A stretch of DNA of 64,000 nucleotides from an uncultured Burkholderiales bacterium (GTDB lineage Bacteria > Pseudomonadota > Gammaproteobacteria > Burkholderiales > Burkholderiaceae_C). How positions within the stretch are numbered: the stretch's first letter is position 1; each line of letters begins with the position of its first letter. The stretch spans positions 62,001 to 126,000 of the forward strand of contig CAIQHG010000025.1 of assembly GCA_903871545.1 (NCBI GenBank), read 5' to 3'. Below, piece by piece: positions 49,074-58,827 of the stretch. Both the position numbers and the translations under genes were made by a program. The notes under the pieces are model-generated. The model saw only the letters and a program-made list of their open reading frames with translations, was not told the DNA's origin and searched no databases.

Positions 49074-51746
49074 ATGTATCGTGATGGCGCCTCCACCCTT
49101 GTTCGTCGAGAGAATTACACTGCACCTGCATTTTGGATTCAAACGGTTGAGTTGACCTTTGACTTAGACGCGCAAAAAACCCGAGTCCTCAATAAGATGA
49201 GAGTACTAAAAAACAAAGACTCTTTAGAGTCCGTTTTGCGCCTGGACGGTGAGGAGCTCAGTTTATCCAGAGTTTTGGTCAATGGTGCTGGAAGTAGTTT
49301 CAAAATAGAGGGGGGCCAACTGGTCCTAGAAAATTTACCTCAAGACGGTGAAGCTTTTGACCTAGAAATCTTCACAATTTGCCATCCCGCTAAAAACACC
49401 CAACTCTCCGGCTTGTATGTAAGCAATGAATCTTTTTTCACTCAGTGCGAGGCCGAAGGCTTCAGAAGAATTACATACTACCCAGACCGCCCCGACGTCA
49501 TGGCCAGTTTCACCGTCACATTAAAAGCGGATAAATTGGCTTATCCAGTGCTTTTGTCAAACGGCAATTTGGTCGAAAGCGGCTCTTTAGAGGATGGAAG
49601 ACATTTTGCTAAATGGGTTGATCCTCACAAAAAGCCATGTTATTTGTTTGCACTGGTTGCGGGTCGTTTGGTGGCGAGGGAACAGTCCATTGTGACTCGC
49701 TCAGGCAGTAAGCATTTATTACAAATATACGTTCGCCCAGGAGACTTGGATAAAACCGAACACGCCATGAATTCTCTTATGGCGAGTATCGCTTGGGACG
49801 AGGCGCGCTTTGGCCTGAAATTAGATTTAGAGCGATTTATGATTGTCGCTACCTCTGACTTCAACATGGGGGCTATGGAGAATAAGGGACTAAATATTTT
49901 TAATACAAAATATGTCCTAGCGTCTGAGTCAACTGCAACGGATGCGGATTTCTCAAATATTGAGAGCGTTGTAGGACATGAGTATTTCCACAACTGGACG
50001 GGCAACCGAATAACTTGCAGAGATTGGTTCCAGTTGTCTTTGAAAGAGGGACTTACTGTTTTCAGGGACCAAGAATTCAGCCAAGATTTGGCCGGAAGTC
50101 CCTCCGCTAAGGCAGTTAAACGCATTGAAGATGTGCGGCTCCTAAGAACGATTCAATTCGCTGAGGACGCGGGCCCCATGGCCCACCCGGTGCGCCCTGA
50201 CAGTTATTTAGAGATTAATAATTTTTATACGGTTACTGTGTATGAAAAAGGCGCAGAAGTAGTTCGCATGATGCAAACCCTTGTGGGTCGCGAAGGCTTT
50301 ACAAAAGGCATGAAGCTTTATTTTGAGAGACACGACGGACAAGCCGTAACCTGTGATGATTTTGTCAACGCCGTTGCAGATGCAAATTCCGACTCACATT
50401 TAAAGACTCATCTTGAGCAGTTCAAACGTTGGTACAGCCAAGCGGGTACGCCCCACCTCATAGCACACGGAACCTACGATCACCAGTTAAAAAAATATTC
50501 ACTTAGACTCTCGCAAAGCTGCCCACTCACGCCGGGGCAACTAACTAAAGAGCCCTTTGTCATCCCAGTGATGGTTGGCTTTCTCAGCTCTAATGGTAAA
50601 GAGATCAAGTCCTCCACTTTGTGTGTATTGACTGAGGAGGTGCAAACCTTTGAATTCGAAGCGGTAGACTTTGAAATGGGTGAGCCCGTGCCCTCTTTGC
50701 TAAGAGGATTCTCTGCCCCAGTGACTCTAGAGGCATTTCAGTCACCCCCCCAACTTCTCACTTTAATGGCCCATGACACCGATCCATTTAATCAGTGGGA
50801 ATCGGCCCAACGGCTCTGTGTTCAAAATGCCTTAGAAGCTATTCATGCAGAGGGGACAACCCCACAAGTGTTAAGCCTTGAGTTGCTCGCTGGATTTAAG
50901 AGCCTTCTGCGCAATCCTTTGTTGGATCCTGCATTTAAAGAGGTAGCCCTCTCTTTGCCAAGTGAAAGCTATTTAGCGGAGCAACTCTCTAACTTAGACC
51001 CTGTAAAGGTGCACCGCGTGAGAGAAAAAATGAGGGAGGAAATGGCCCTAGCTCTTCAAGAAGATTGGGTTTGGGCGTTTGAAAATCATCAACAAAAAGG
51101 GCGCTACTCCCCCGACGCCCTTAGCTGCGGCAAAAGAGCCCTAAGCGGATTAGCTTTATCTCAACTTTGTTTGGCCGAGAAAATCTCTAAACACACGCTT
51201 TCAACGCCCTGGGCTGAGACTGCATTTGAAGCCTTCAAACTTGCTGAGAATATGACTGAGCGCATGAATGCTTTGCTTGCACTCATGAGCTCAGGCAGTG
51301 ATATGGCAAAGCCTGCTTTGGATATCTTTTATAAACTCTATAAAAAAGAACCTCTGGTAATGGATAAATGGTTTGCCGTCCAAGCCAGCGCCAACGATAG
51401 AGGGGGGGATATCCTAGCAAAGGTTCGATCCCTTATGCAACATCCTGATTTTGAAATCAAAAACCCAAATCGCGCACGCTCCTTAATTTTTAGCTATTGC
51501 GTCGCTAACCCCGCCTCTTTTCATAAAGCAGATGCTTCTGGCTACGTTTTTTGGAGCGAGCGAGTGCTTGAGTTAGACGGCTTTAATGCTCAAGTTGCAG
51601 CTAGACTTGCAAGAGCACTAGACAAATGGAGAAATTTGGTAGAACCCTACCGCACCGCTGCTTGTGAAGCACTCAAAAGGGTAGCGACTAAACCAGACCT
51701 AAGCAACGACGTAAGGGAAGTTGTCACCCGGTCTCTAGCCGATTAG
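49074..51746 (+). CDS. pepN: Aminopeptidase N
   Basis: An 890-residue M1-family zinc aminopeptidase that trims N-terminal residues from peptides in the cytosol. The exopeptidase motif GAMEN is at residues 266-270; the zinc site is HEYFH (302-306) with the third ligand in LKEG near 325. Domains in order are beta saddle, catalytic, Ig-like (about 445-545) and the helical C-terminal cap. RBS TGGAG precedes the ATG. The next gene fbp follows by 81 bp, a common Comamonadaceae pair. Confidence 0.97.
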   Translation: MYRDGASTLVRRENYTAPAFWIQTVELTFDLDAQKTRVLNKMRVLKNKDSLESVLRLDGEELSLSRVLVNGAGSSFKIEGGQLVLENLPQDGEAFDLEIFTICHPAKNTQLSGLYVSNESFFTQCEAEGFRRITYYPDRPDVMASFTVTLKADKLAYPVLLSNGNLVESGSLEDGRHFAKWVDPHKKPCYLFALVAGRLVAREQSIVTRSGSKHLLQIYVRPGDLDKTEHAMNSLMASIAWDEARFGLKLDLERFMIVATSDFNMGAMENKGLNIFNTKYVLASESTATDADFSNIESVVGHEYFHNWTGNRITCRDWFQLSLKEGLTVFRDQEFSQDLAGSPSAKAVKRIEDVRLLRTIQFAEDAGPMAHPVRPDSYLEINNFYTVTVYEKGAEVVRMMQTLVGREGFTKGMKLYFERHDGQAVTCDDFVNAVADANSDSHLKTHLEQFKRWYSQAGTPHLIAHGTYDHQLKKYSLRLSQSCPLTPGQLTKEPFVIPVMVGFLSSNGKEIKSSTLCVLTEEVQTFEFEAVDFEMGEPVPSLLRGFSAPVTLEAFQSPPQLLTLMAHDTDPFNQWESAQRLCVQNALEAIHAEGTTPQVLSLELLAGFKSLLRNPLLDPAFKEVALSLPSESYLAEQLSNLDPVKVHRVREKMREEMALALQEDWVWAFENHQQKGRYSPDALSCGKRALSGLALSQLCLAEKISKHTLSTPWAETAFEAFKLAENMTERMNALLALMSSGSDMAKPALDIFYKLYKKEPLVMDKWFAVQASANDRGGDILAKVRSLMQHPDFEIKNPNRARSLIFSYCVANPASFHKADASGYVFWSERVLELDGFNAQVAARLARALDKWRNLVEPYRTAACEALKRVATKPDLSNDVREVVTRSLAD

Positions 51747-51827
51747 TGGACTTTATGCATTGAGCCGCCCAAGCCCTGCCCTATCGGCTTAGATCAAAAC
51801 ACATCATTTCCCCTAGGAGAATAATTC

Positions 51828-52829
51828 ATGACTGTTTCTTTGTCTCGTTTTTTAGTTGAACAACAGCGTGAAAAGGGGCACCTTACTCCCGAGCTTAGGC
51901 TACTTTTAGAGGTTGTAGCTCGTGCCTGCAAAAGCATCAGTCACGTTGTTAACAAAGGTGCGCTTGGCGAAGTGCTGGGAAGCGCGGAGACTGAGAACGT
52001 TCAAGGGGAGGTTCAAAAGAAATTAGACATCATCGCCAATGATGTCCTTATTGAAGCTAACGAGTGGGGCGGCCATTTGGCAGCGATGGCCTCCGAGGAG
52101 ATGGAGAGCATCTATTTAGTTCCACACAGGTACCCAAAGGGAGAGTACCTACTTTTGTTTGATCCACTTGATGGATCTAGCAACATTGATGTAAATGTAA
52201 GCATCGGAACCATATTTAGTGTTTTAAAAAAACCCGAGGACTCTTTGGTCGTCAGTGAAACAGATTTTCTGCAACCAGGCTCTGCGCAAGTGGCGGCCGG
52301 TTACTGCGTTTACGGTCCACAGACTACCCTAGTTTTGACACTTGGGGAAGGGGTTTTCATGTTCACCTTAGACCGTGAGCAAGGCTCTTTCCTGTTGACT
52401 CGGGAACACGTACAAATTCCAAAAGATACCAAAGAATTCGCCATCAACATGAGTAATATGCGTCACTGGGAGGCACCTGTTAAGCGCTACATTGATGAAT
52501 GTTTACTTGGCTCTGAGGGCCCACGCGGAAAAGACTTTAATATGCGCTGGATTGCCAGCATGGTGGCCGATGTGCACCGTATCCTTACCAGGGGGGGCGT
52601 GTTTATGTATCCCTGGGACAAACGTGAGCCCAATAAACCCGGTAAACTCAGGCTGATGTATGAGGCCAATCCAATGAGTTGGCTTATTGAGCAAGCCGGC
52701 GGAGCGTCTACTAATGGGCGAGAGAGAATACTGGATATTCAACCCAAGACGCTTCATGAGCGAGTCAGTGTTGTGCTTGGATCAAAACACGAAGTTGAGT
52801 TGCTTACTCAGTATCACTTGGGAAGTTAA
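51828..52829 (+). CDS. fbp: Fructose-1,6-bisphosphatase, class I
   Basis: A 333-residue class I enzyme of gluconeogenesis. The metal-binding [12 protein letters not shown] block (about residues 111-122), the SEE site upstream, and the [20 protein letters not shown] segment and [22 protein letters not shown] block are present. The ribosome-binding site AGGAGA lies 8 nt before the ATG. Confidence 0.96.
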   Translation: MTVSLSRFLVEQQREKGHLTPELRLLLEVVARACKSISHVVNKGALGEVLGSAETENVQGEVQKKLDIIANDVLIEANEWGGHLAAMASEEMESIYLVPHRYPKGEYLLLFDPLDGSSNIDVNVSIGTIFSVLKKPEDSLVVSETDFLQPGSAQVAAGYCVYGPQTTLVLTLGEGVFMFTLDREQGSFLLTREHVQIPKDTKEFAINMSNMRHWEAPVKRYIDECLLGSEGPRGKDFNMRWIASMVADVHRILTRGGVFMYPWDKREPNKPGKLRLMYEANPMSWLIEQAGGASTNGRERILDIQPKTLHERVSVVLGSKHEVELLTQYHLGS

Positions 52830-52871
52830 AGTACCTGTCAATTAAATATCTAAACTGTGGAGCGGTAAGCG

Positions 52872-54953
52872 ATGCATAAGTTAGAAACAAAATCGCAGCA
52901 GGTGATTGGAGCTTGTCCCCACGATTGCCCAGATACTTGTTCTCTGCTCACTGAGGTGGAAGACGGAAAAGCAATCAAAGTAAGAGGGAATCCCGCTCAC
53001 CCCCAAACCGCAGGTGTGCTTTGTAACAAGGTCTCTAAATACACGGAGCGCACCTACGATGATAAAAGAATCCTTCAACCCTTAAAGCGCATTGGAGCGA
53101 AAGGGCCGAATGCTCAGTTCGAGCCAATCTCGTGGGAAAAAGCAATTGAAGAGATTGCTCACAAATTAAAAACTATTGCAGCGCAAGATCCTAATCATAT
53201 ATTGCCTTATAGCTACGCAGGTACGATGGGCAAGGTTCAAGGCGAATCGATGTCTAGCAGGTTCTTCAATAAACTAGGTGCAAGCAGGCTAGAGAGGACT
53301 ATTTGCTCTAGCGCAGGAACGCAGGCTCTGCTTTACAGCATGGGAAGTAAAGTCGGAATGAAGGTTGAGCAATTTGCAAATTCCAAGCTAATCATTATCT
53401 GGGGTAGTAACTCTATCTCAAGTAATCTTCACTTTTGGCGCTACGCCAACCAAGCAAAAGCAAAGGGTGCAAAGTTAATTTGCATTGATCCCAGAAGAAC
53501 TGAGACCGCGGAGAAATGTGATGTTCATTTGAGCATCAAACCTGGTACGGATGCAGCGCTTGTGCTGGCAATTATTAGAGAGCTTGTGCTCAAAAATGCA
53601 ATTGATCAAGACTACATCGACCGCTATACCGTGGGCTGGGAATCACTTAAGGAGCGTGCGATGCAGTGGACGCTTGAGCGAGCCGCGCAAGTTTGCGGAT
53701 TAACTACGTTTGAGATTTCAGACCTAGCACAAGATTATGCGTCTATTAAAAATGCGGCCATTCGCCTCAATTACGGCCTGCAACGATCAAAAGGCGGGGG
53801 CAACGCTGTACGCGCAGTTGTCAGTCTGCCAGCAGTCATAGGCGCTTGGAGGTCTGCATCTGGAGGAGCGTTACTGGCCAATTCTGGAAGGTTTCCAACT
53901 GATCTGCAAACACTGCAAAGACCAGATTTACTGGCTGGTAAAAAGCCCTCTCTTGTTAATATGAGCACTATTGGGGACGCACTCAATACAGAAATTGAAA
54001 AGCACAGCTTTGAAACGCCTTTTATTAAATCAGTGATTGTCTACAACAGCAACCCAGTTGCCGTCGCCCCCGATTCCAAACAAGTTGCCAAAGGCTTTGC
54101 ACGGGAGGACTTATTTACCGTTGTGCTTGAGCACTTTCAAACGGATACAGCAGACTATGCAGACTATATCTTGCCCGCCACTACACAACTCGAGCATTGG
54201 GATATTCATACCAGCTATGGGCACACCGATATTTTGATCAATAAACCGGCGATTGCCCCAGTTGGATTAAGTAAGCCAAATACACAGATATTTAGAGATC
54301 TTGCTAAGGCTATGGGTTTTGATGAGGATTGCTTTAAAGAGCAAGACCTCACACTGTGCAAACAAGCCTTTGAGAAGACACTGCCAAATATGTGCTTTGA
54401 TACTTTATTGGATAAAGGTTACTTTGAGCTTGAGGTCTTAGACGCCCCCTATGCAAAGGGAGGTTTCCATACACCCTCAAATCGGTTCGAGTTTTACTGC
54501 GAAAGACTGAGCCAAATGGGACAAGATCCCCTGCCCTCTTTTATACCTAACTATGAACAAGCTCGACTGGACGGCAAGTATCCACTTGCCATGATTTCCC
54601 CTCCTGCTAGAAATTTTCTAAACTCAACGTTTGTAAATATTGACGGTATTCACAAATCATCTAATAACGAGCCCTATATTGAAATTCATCCCAAAGATGC
54701 TCATGAACGCGGCATCTCTTGTGAATCCTTAGTTGAGGTTTTTAACGACAGAGGTCGCTACCACTGCAAGGTCGAGATCACAGAGAGGGCAAGACCTGGT
54801 TTAATAGTCGGCCTAGGGATCTGGTGGCGTAAACATGGGCTTAACGGAACTAACATTAACGAGCTAACGAGTCAAAAACTGACCGACTTCGGAAACGGCC
54901 CTACTTTTTATGACTGCACGGTGCAAGTTCGTCGGTTAGAGGTAAATAGTTAA
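52872..54953 (+). CDS. Molybdopterin-dependent oxidoreductase with one [4Fe-4S] cluster
   Basis: A 693-residue member of the DMSO reductase superfamily. The N-terminal cluster ligands are C15, C19, C23 and C51 (CPHDCPDTC, then VLCNK). The IIWGSNSISSNLHFW and CIDPRRTETAEKCDVHLSIKPGTD blocks bind the cofactor; a dinucleotide-binding C-terminal domain starts near 575. No twin-arginine signal is seen, so it is cytosolic. The active-site metal ligand cannot be set by eye. No electron-transfer partner or membrane anchor is next to it, so substrate (formate-, nitrate- or sulfur-type) is unknown. It is 42 bp after fbp. Confidence 0.85.
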   Translation: MHKLETKSQQVIGACPHDCPDTCSLLTEVEDGKAIKVRGNPAHPQTAGVLCNKVSKYTERTYDDKRILQPLKRIGAKGPNAQFEPISWEKAIEEIAHKLKTIAAQDPNHILPYSYAGTMGKVQGESMSSRFFNKLGASRLERTICSSAGTQALLYSMGSKVGMKVEQFANSKLIIIWGSNSISSNLHFWRYANQAKAKGAKLICIDPRRTETAEKCDVHLSIKPGTDAALVLAIIRELVLKNAIDQDYIDRYTVGWESLKERAMQWTLERAAQVCGLTTFEISDLAQDYASIKNAAIRLNYGLQRSKGGGNAVRAVVSLPAVIGAWRSASGGALLANSGRFPTDLQTLQRPDLLAGKKPSLVNMSTIGDALNTEIEKHSFETPFIKSVIVYNSNPVAVAPDSKQVAKGFAREDLFTVVLEHFQTDTADYADYILPATTQLEHWDIHTSYGHTDILINKPAIAPVGLSKPNTQIFRDLAKAMGFDEDCFKEQDLTLCKQAFEKTLPNMCFDTLLDKGYFELEVLDAPYAKGGFHTPSNRFEFYCERLSQMGQDPLPSFIPNYEQARLDGKYPLAMISPPARNFLNSTFVNIDGIHKSSNNEPYIEIHPKDAHERGISCESLVEVFNDRGRYHCKVEITERARPGLIVGLGIWWRKHGLNGTNINELTSQKLTDFGNGPTFYDCTVQVRRLEVNS

Positions 54954-55111
54954 AAACGGTAATGCGGTTTTTGCAGACTGTCTCATATAGAGACCAAGCC
55001 TAGTAGTTGGATATGTAGGGACGATGAATTTTTGGTGTTAGTGCACTTTAGTATGCGAGCATGAAACTAATCTCTTAATTTAAAAAATAAAATCCATAAT
55101 ATTGAGTTGCG

Positions 55112-55180
55112 CCGAACAAAGGAATTGAACTCCCTATGCTCTTATTAAGCATTAGTTACTCTACGAGCTGATCTCGTTTA
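55112..55180 (-). pseudogene. Degenerate tRNA-like element
   Basis: On the minus strand, a D arm-like CAGCTC...GTAGAGT, an anticodon-like 5-bp stem ATGCT/AGCAT with a 7-nt loop, and a T-loop-like GTTCAATTC occur in tRNA order. But the acceptor ends do not pair, T-stem pairs are broken, the D loop is short and U33 is missing, so it is a relic at best. Confidence 0.4.
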
Positions 55181-55218
55181 GTGTTTTAATTCATATATCT
55201 TGATTCAAGTCTGTCGTT

Positions 55219-55788
55219 TTGAAAAATTTCAGGAAACCATTTATTTTGCAAAAACTAATTAACGCCGTCGGGTTTCAGATAGTTTGGTTTACCTGCGCAT
55301 TAACCGTCAATGATCAAGAGCCGAACAATTACATCATTGTTTTAACAGTAACTCTCATCTTCCTAGCCCAGCACTTGCATTTTTGTAATCCCTCAAGATC
55401 TGAATTCCTGTTCATTATTAAAATTGTTTTTCTGGGCTGGATGATGGATACGCTTTTATTGCAAAATCATCTCATCTCTTTTAGCTCCCCCTACCCTAGC
55501 CCCCTCAATCTAATCCAACCTTTTTGGATGACGTGTCTTTGGTTCGCGTTAGGGGCGACCATCAATCATTCTTTGTCATGGCTTAAAAAAATGAAAGGTT
55601 GGTCATCACTCTTTGGACTGGTTTTTGGAACCCTTTCGTACTTAGCAGGTTCAAGGTTCCAGGTCATTCATTTTGAGTCAGATTTAGGAATTTTGCTCAC
55701 CTCTTTTTGTTGGGCCTTACTCATTGCGCTTTTTGTCTTAATTTCCGAATGCCAATCCTTACAACTTAAGAAGTTTGGATTAAATTAA
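55219..55788 (+). CDS. DUF2878 family membrane protein
   Basis: A 189-residue protein with about five or six hydrophobic segments. The LINAVGFQIVWFTCAL start, the WMMDTLLLQ segment with a conserved Asp, and PFWMTCLWFALGATINHSLSWL match the DUF2878 family, whose function is not known. The only possible start after the upstream stop (55201) is TTG 55219, with no ribosome-binding site visible, so its expression is doubtful. Its end overlaps the IclR gene end by 9 bp in convergent orientation. Confidence 0.7.
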   Translation: MKNFRKPFILQKLINAVGFQIVWFTCALTVNDQEPNNYIIVLTVTLIFLAQHLHFCNPSRSEFLFIIKIVFLGWMMDTLLLQNHLISFSSPYPSPLNLIQPFWMTCLWFALGATINHSLSWLKKMKGWSSLFGLVFGTLSYLAGSRFQVIHFESDLGILLTSFCWALLIALFVLISECQSLQLKKFGLN

Positions 55789-56556
55789 ATTTCTCATTGC
55801 TTGAGCCGTCTCCCTTAGTAAGGGCAATACACGTTTGACCGCTTCATCAGTGGACTCCCCTTGCACGGGCATGCTCACGCTGAGCGCTGCAACCACTTGA
55901 CCATTCCTGTCTCTTAGGGCTACCGCAAGTCCCCTGTAAGCCAGATCCAGTTGCTGCTCAGAAACAGCCCAATCTTGGGTTTGAATACTTGCCAACTCAA
56001 GCTTCATGCGTTCTTTGTTAGTAATCGTGTGAGCGGTAAATGTTTTGAGCTCGTTGGTTTTAAGCCATTCTTCAACCGCTTGAGGGCCTTGCATTGCAAG
56101 CATCAGCATACCCGCTGATGTAACGTGCGCTGGGACTCTAGCCCCCAATACAAAACCCGTGTTCATTGAGCGGTTAGAGCCATTTCTGGCTACATAAACA
56201 ATCTCGTATCCATCTAGGACACACACATAAGAAATCTCTTGAGTACTTGCAGTCAATCGTTGCAAAAAAGGTTGCACGATACGCGGCAATCTCGCTGACT
56301 CTAAATAAGACTGCCCCAAGCGCATCACACGCGGAGTTAGCCAAAAAAGCTTGCCGTCTGAGGCAACATACCCCAGGCTTTGTAGGGTCAGCAAATACCT
56401 CCTCGCAGCGGTTCGAGTCAGCCCACATCGCTGGGCCGTTTGAGCTGCCGTCATCTTGGAGTGGGTTTCATCAAATGTTTCTATCAAAGCCAAGCCTTTT
56501 TCAAGCCCCGCAATCCAATCACGCCTTTTTAGTAAGCTTTTTGGAGAATCATCCAT
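55780..56556 (-). CDS. IclR-family transcriptional regulator
   Basis: A 258-residue regulator. The winged helix is at about residues 16-78 (GLALIETFDETHSKMTAAQTA, then GLTRTAARRYLLTLQSLGYV), and the ligand-binding GAF-like domain spans 90-250. Its make-up resembles the PcaR/PobR/PcaU group, which respond to aromatic acids. It is divergent from the LivHMGF-VOC-QuiC-like operon, which it most likely controls; a 6-bp inverted repeat between them may be its site. Confidence 0.9.
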   Translation of the reverse strand: MDDSPKSLLKRRDWIAGLEKGLALIETFDETHSKMTAAQTAQRCGLTRTAARRYLLTLQSLGYVASDGKLFWLTPRVMRLGQSYLESARLPRIVQPFLQRLTASTQEISYVCVLDGYEIVYVARNGSNRSMNTGFVLGARVPAHVTSAGMLMLAMQGPQAVEEWLKTNELKTFTAHTITNKERMKLELASIQTQDWAVSEQQLDLAYRGLAVALRDRNGQVVAALSVSMPVQGESTDEAVKRVLPLLRETAQAMRNLI

Positions 56557-56911
56557 ATTTATCCTCGTTCATAAAACGCACTATTTCTGAAATACTTCTT
56601 TGATGAAAATGAATTCTTATTTCTGCACGCTAAATTGCTTTAAACTTCATCTCTAAGATCAAAATATTCACAGTTTTGGACTCAAAACCGACCAAGTGAT
56701 TACCCCACTTACGAACGATATTCGCACAATAATGTTCGTTAATCGATCAATTCTATAGAAAAACCTATCCTACTTGCACTGTTTACGGATAAAGTTCACC
56801 CTCAATTAAATAAAAAGCGCGATAAGCGAACAAAACGGAGATGCATCTTGATTGGTTTATTTATTCAAAGTCCGCCTCAATTGAACTCCAAAAAACAAAG
56901 GGATGTGTGAG
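56557..56911. other. 355-bp divergent control region of the IclR and Liv/QuiC-like operon
   Basis: AT-rich, no gene. It contains the inverted repeat 56711-56739 and, further on, a weak promoter-like TTTACG-N18-TTAAAT (56782-56811) pointing to the importer genes. Confidence 0.5.
56711..56739. promoter_or_regulatory. Candidate IclR operator
   Basis: ACGAAC (56711-56716) and GTTCGT (56734-56739) form an exact inverted repeat with a 17-bp spacer, and the ATTCGCACAA stretch between them resembles sites of aromatic-acid IclR regulators. It lies about 155 bp from the regulator's start. Confidence 0.4.
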
Positions 56912-57787
56912 ATGAGTGACTTCCTACAACTTTTATTAAGTGGATTGGCAACGGGCAGCATTTACGCCTTAGCTGCTCTTGGATTTACGCTACTTTGGCA
57001 AGCCTCAGGGACCATTAACTTTGCACAAGGCGAGTTTGTGATGCTGCCTGCCTTTTTAATGATTATTTTCATGCAAATGGATATCTCCTTTTTCGCCAGC
57101 TTTGCTATCACCTGTGCAGCTAGCGTCCTATTACTGGGTTGGCTATTCAAAAGAGGGCTCGTAGACCCTTTGTTCAAACACGGGATGATGCCCATTGTTG
57201 TGGCTACCATCGGTTTATCCATCGCTATGAGAAACGGTGTGAGGGCAGGATACAGCGCTCAGCCCTTAAGCTTTCCCTCTATGTTCACAGACCAGGTTTA
57301 CCACTTTGCGGGAATTGCTATCTCCAGCTCTGATATAGGTACTTTTTTGATGGCCATGGTGCTGGTGTTGCTTACACAAACATTCATCACAAAAACAGTA
57401 ACGGGACGCGCTATGCAAGCGGTTGCGCAAAACGCGGAGAGTGCCTCTGTGCTGGGGATCAATGTTCCTAGAATGATTTTTTATACCTTTGCAATCAACG
57501 CAATTCTCGCAGCTGCTGCGGCTTTGCTCGTCACACCAACCTATCTTGCAAAGTTTGACATGGGGGAATCCCTTGGCAATAAGGCTTTTTTTGCGGCAAT
57601 TATTGGCGGCTTTAACAACTCCAACGGTGCGCTAATCGGTGGGCTTTTAGTCGGTGTGTGTGAGAATTTGGCAGCCGCCTACATTTCACCCGCCTACAAA
57701 GATGCGGTTGCGTTGATCATATTTATGATCGTCATACTCTTTAAGCCTCAAGGCTTATTGGGACGCAAGGAGGAGAGAAAAGTATGA
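56912..57787 (+). CDS. livH: Branched-chain amino acid-type permease LivH
   Basis: A 291-residue permease with about eight helices; INFAQGEFVMLPAF near residue 34 and GGFNNSNGALIGGLLVGV near 230 are the LivH blocks. ATG 56903 is possible but ATG 56912 has the AAAGGGA ribosome-binding site at good distance. First gene of the operon. Its stop overlaps livM (ATGA). Confidence 0.93.
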   Translation: MSDFLQLLLSGLATGSIYALAALGFTLLWQASGTINFAQGEFVMLPAFLMIIFMQMDISFFASFAITCAASVLLLGWLFKRGLVDPLFKHGMMPIVVATIGLSIAMRNGVRAGYSAQPLSFPSMFTDQVYHFAGIAISSSDIGTFLMAMVLVLLTQTFITKTVTGRAMQAVAQNAESASVLGINVPRMIFYTFAINAILAAAAALLVTPTYLAKFDMGESLGNKAFFAAIIGGFNNSNGALIGGLLVGVCENLAAAYISPAYKDAVALIIFMIVILFKPQGLLGRKEERKV

Positions 57788-58827
57788 AACTGCGAACAAC
57801 ACTTATTGGCCTCTTTTGCCTATTAGCGCTTCTTATCGTTCCGTTTTATTTAAAAACTTACGGGGTGCACCTTTTAACAACCTGGTTGATCTATATCATC
57901 GCAACCATGGGGCTTAATTTAACGACGGGATATGCGGGACAAAAATCTCTTGGTCAAGCCGCCTTCTTTGGAATAGGGGCCTATACCGTTGCGATCTTTC
58001 TCAAATTAGGCATTAGCTTTTGGATTGGACTGCCCGCAGGGGCGTTGATTTGCTTTTCAGCCGGCGTAATCCTGGGTTTCCCTGCTCTCAGAGTGCAAAC
58101 CATTTACTTGGCCTTTGCAACGCTTGGCTTTAACACTGCAGTGTGGCTTGTTATGCGAAATGAGGAATGGCTGACAGGGGGAACGTTTGGCATGAACAAC
58201 GTTGCACGCCCCAGCATCTTCGGTATGAGTTTAGACAATAACAGAGATTTTTATTTTCTAGCCTTAAGCGCCACTTTATTAATGGCGCTTCTTTTAAAGG
58301 GGTTAATCAATTCACCTTGGGGTAAGTCTTTCACCGCATTGAGAGACAACCCAATCAGAGCGGAGAGTCTGGGAATCAATACGCGCAGCTACACCTTAAT
58401 GAGCTTTGCTATAGGTGCTGCTTACGCGGGCATTGCAGGGGGGCTTTACGCTTGTTTGGTTCAGTTTATAGATCCATCTTTGTTCACCGTAGGTGCCTCC
58501 ATCATGATGTATTTGATGGTCGTTGTTGGAGGACCTGGTTATTTTCTAGGCCCGGTACTGGGAAGCGCTGTCGGTATCGTACTGCCGGAGTGGCTGAGGT
58601 TTGCTCAGGCCTGGTATTTGTTGATTTTCGGAGTGGCTGTGATTCTTCTCATGATTTGGCTCCCCGATGGGCTGCTGAGTATTCCTGAGCGGATACGCTC
58701 CCGCAAAATGGCCAGACAAGCATCTGAGGCCAGAAGCACTCGAGCACGGCAAACATCACTGCTGATGGAGCAAGCAACGCCTTTAAAGGCTACACAATCG
58801 CGTGGCAGTACTGGAGTGAGTCCATGA
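57784..58827 (+). CDS. livM: Branched-chain amino acid-type permease LivM
   Basis: A 347-residue permease. The GYAGQKSLGQAAFFGIGAY segment near residue 50, the LTGGTFGMNN block and FTALRDNPIRAESLGIN are the LivM marks. The C-terminal 45 residues are a charged cytosolic tail. It overlaps livH and livG by 4 bp each. Confidence 0.93.
   Translation: MKLRTTLIGLFCLLALLIVPFYLKTYGVHLLTTWLIYIIATMGLNLTTGYAGQKSLGQAAFFGIGAYTVAIFLKLGISFWIGLPAGALICFSAGVILGFPALRVQTIYLAFATLGFNTAVWLVMRNEEWLTGGTFGMNNVARPSIFGMSLDNNRDFYFLALSATLLMALLLKGLINSPWGKSFTALRDNPIRAESLGINTRSYTLMSFAIGAAYAGIAGGLYACLVQFIDPSLFTVGASIMMYLMVVVGGPGYFLGPVLGSAVGIVLPEWLRFAQAWYLLIFGVAVILLMIWLPDGLLSIPERIRSRKMARQASEARSTRARQTSLLMEQATPLKATQSRGSTGVSP

Noticed and set aside
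49640-50125. 161-codon minus-strand ORF inside pepN
   Set aside because: Antisense shadow of the conserved catalytic region of aminopeptidase N.
54957-54978. AAAAAC/GTTTTT stem after the molybdopterin oxidoreductase
   Set aside because: Only six mostly A-T pairs; too weak to call a terminator.
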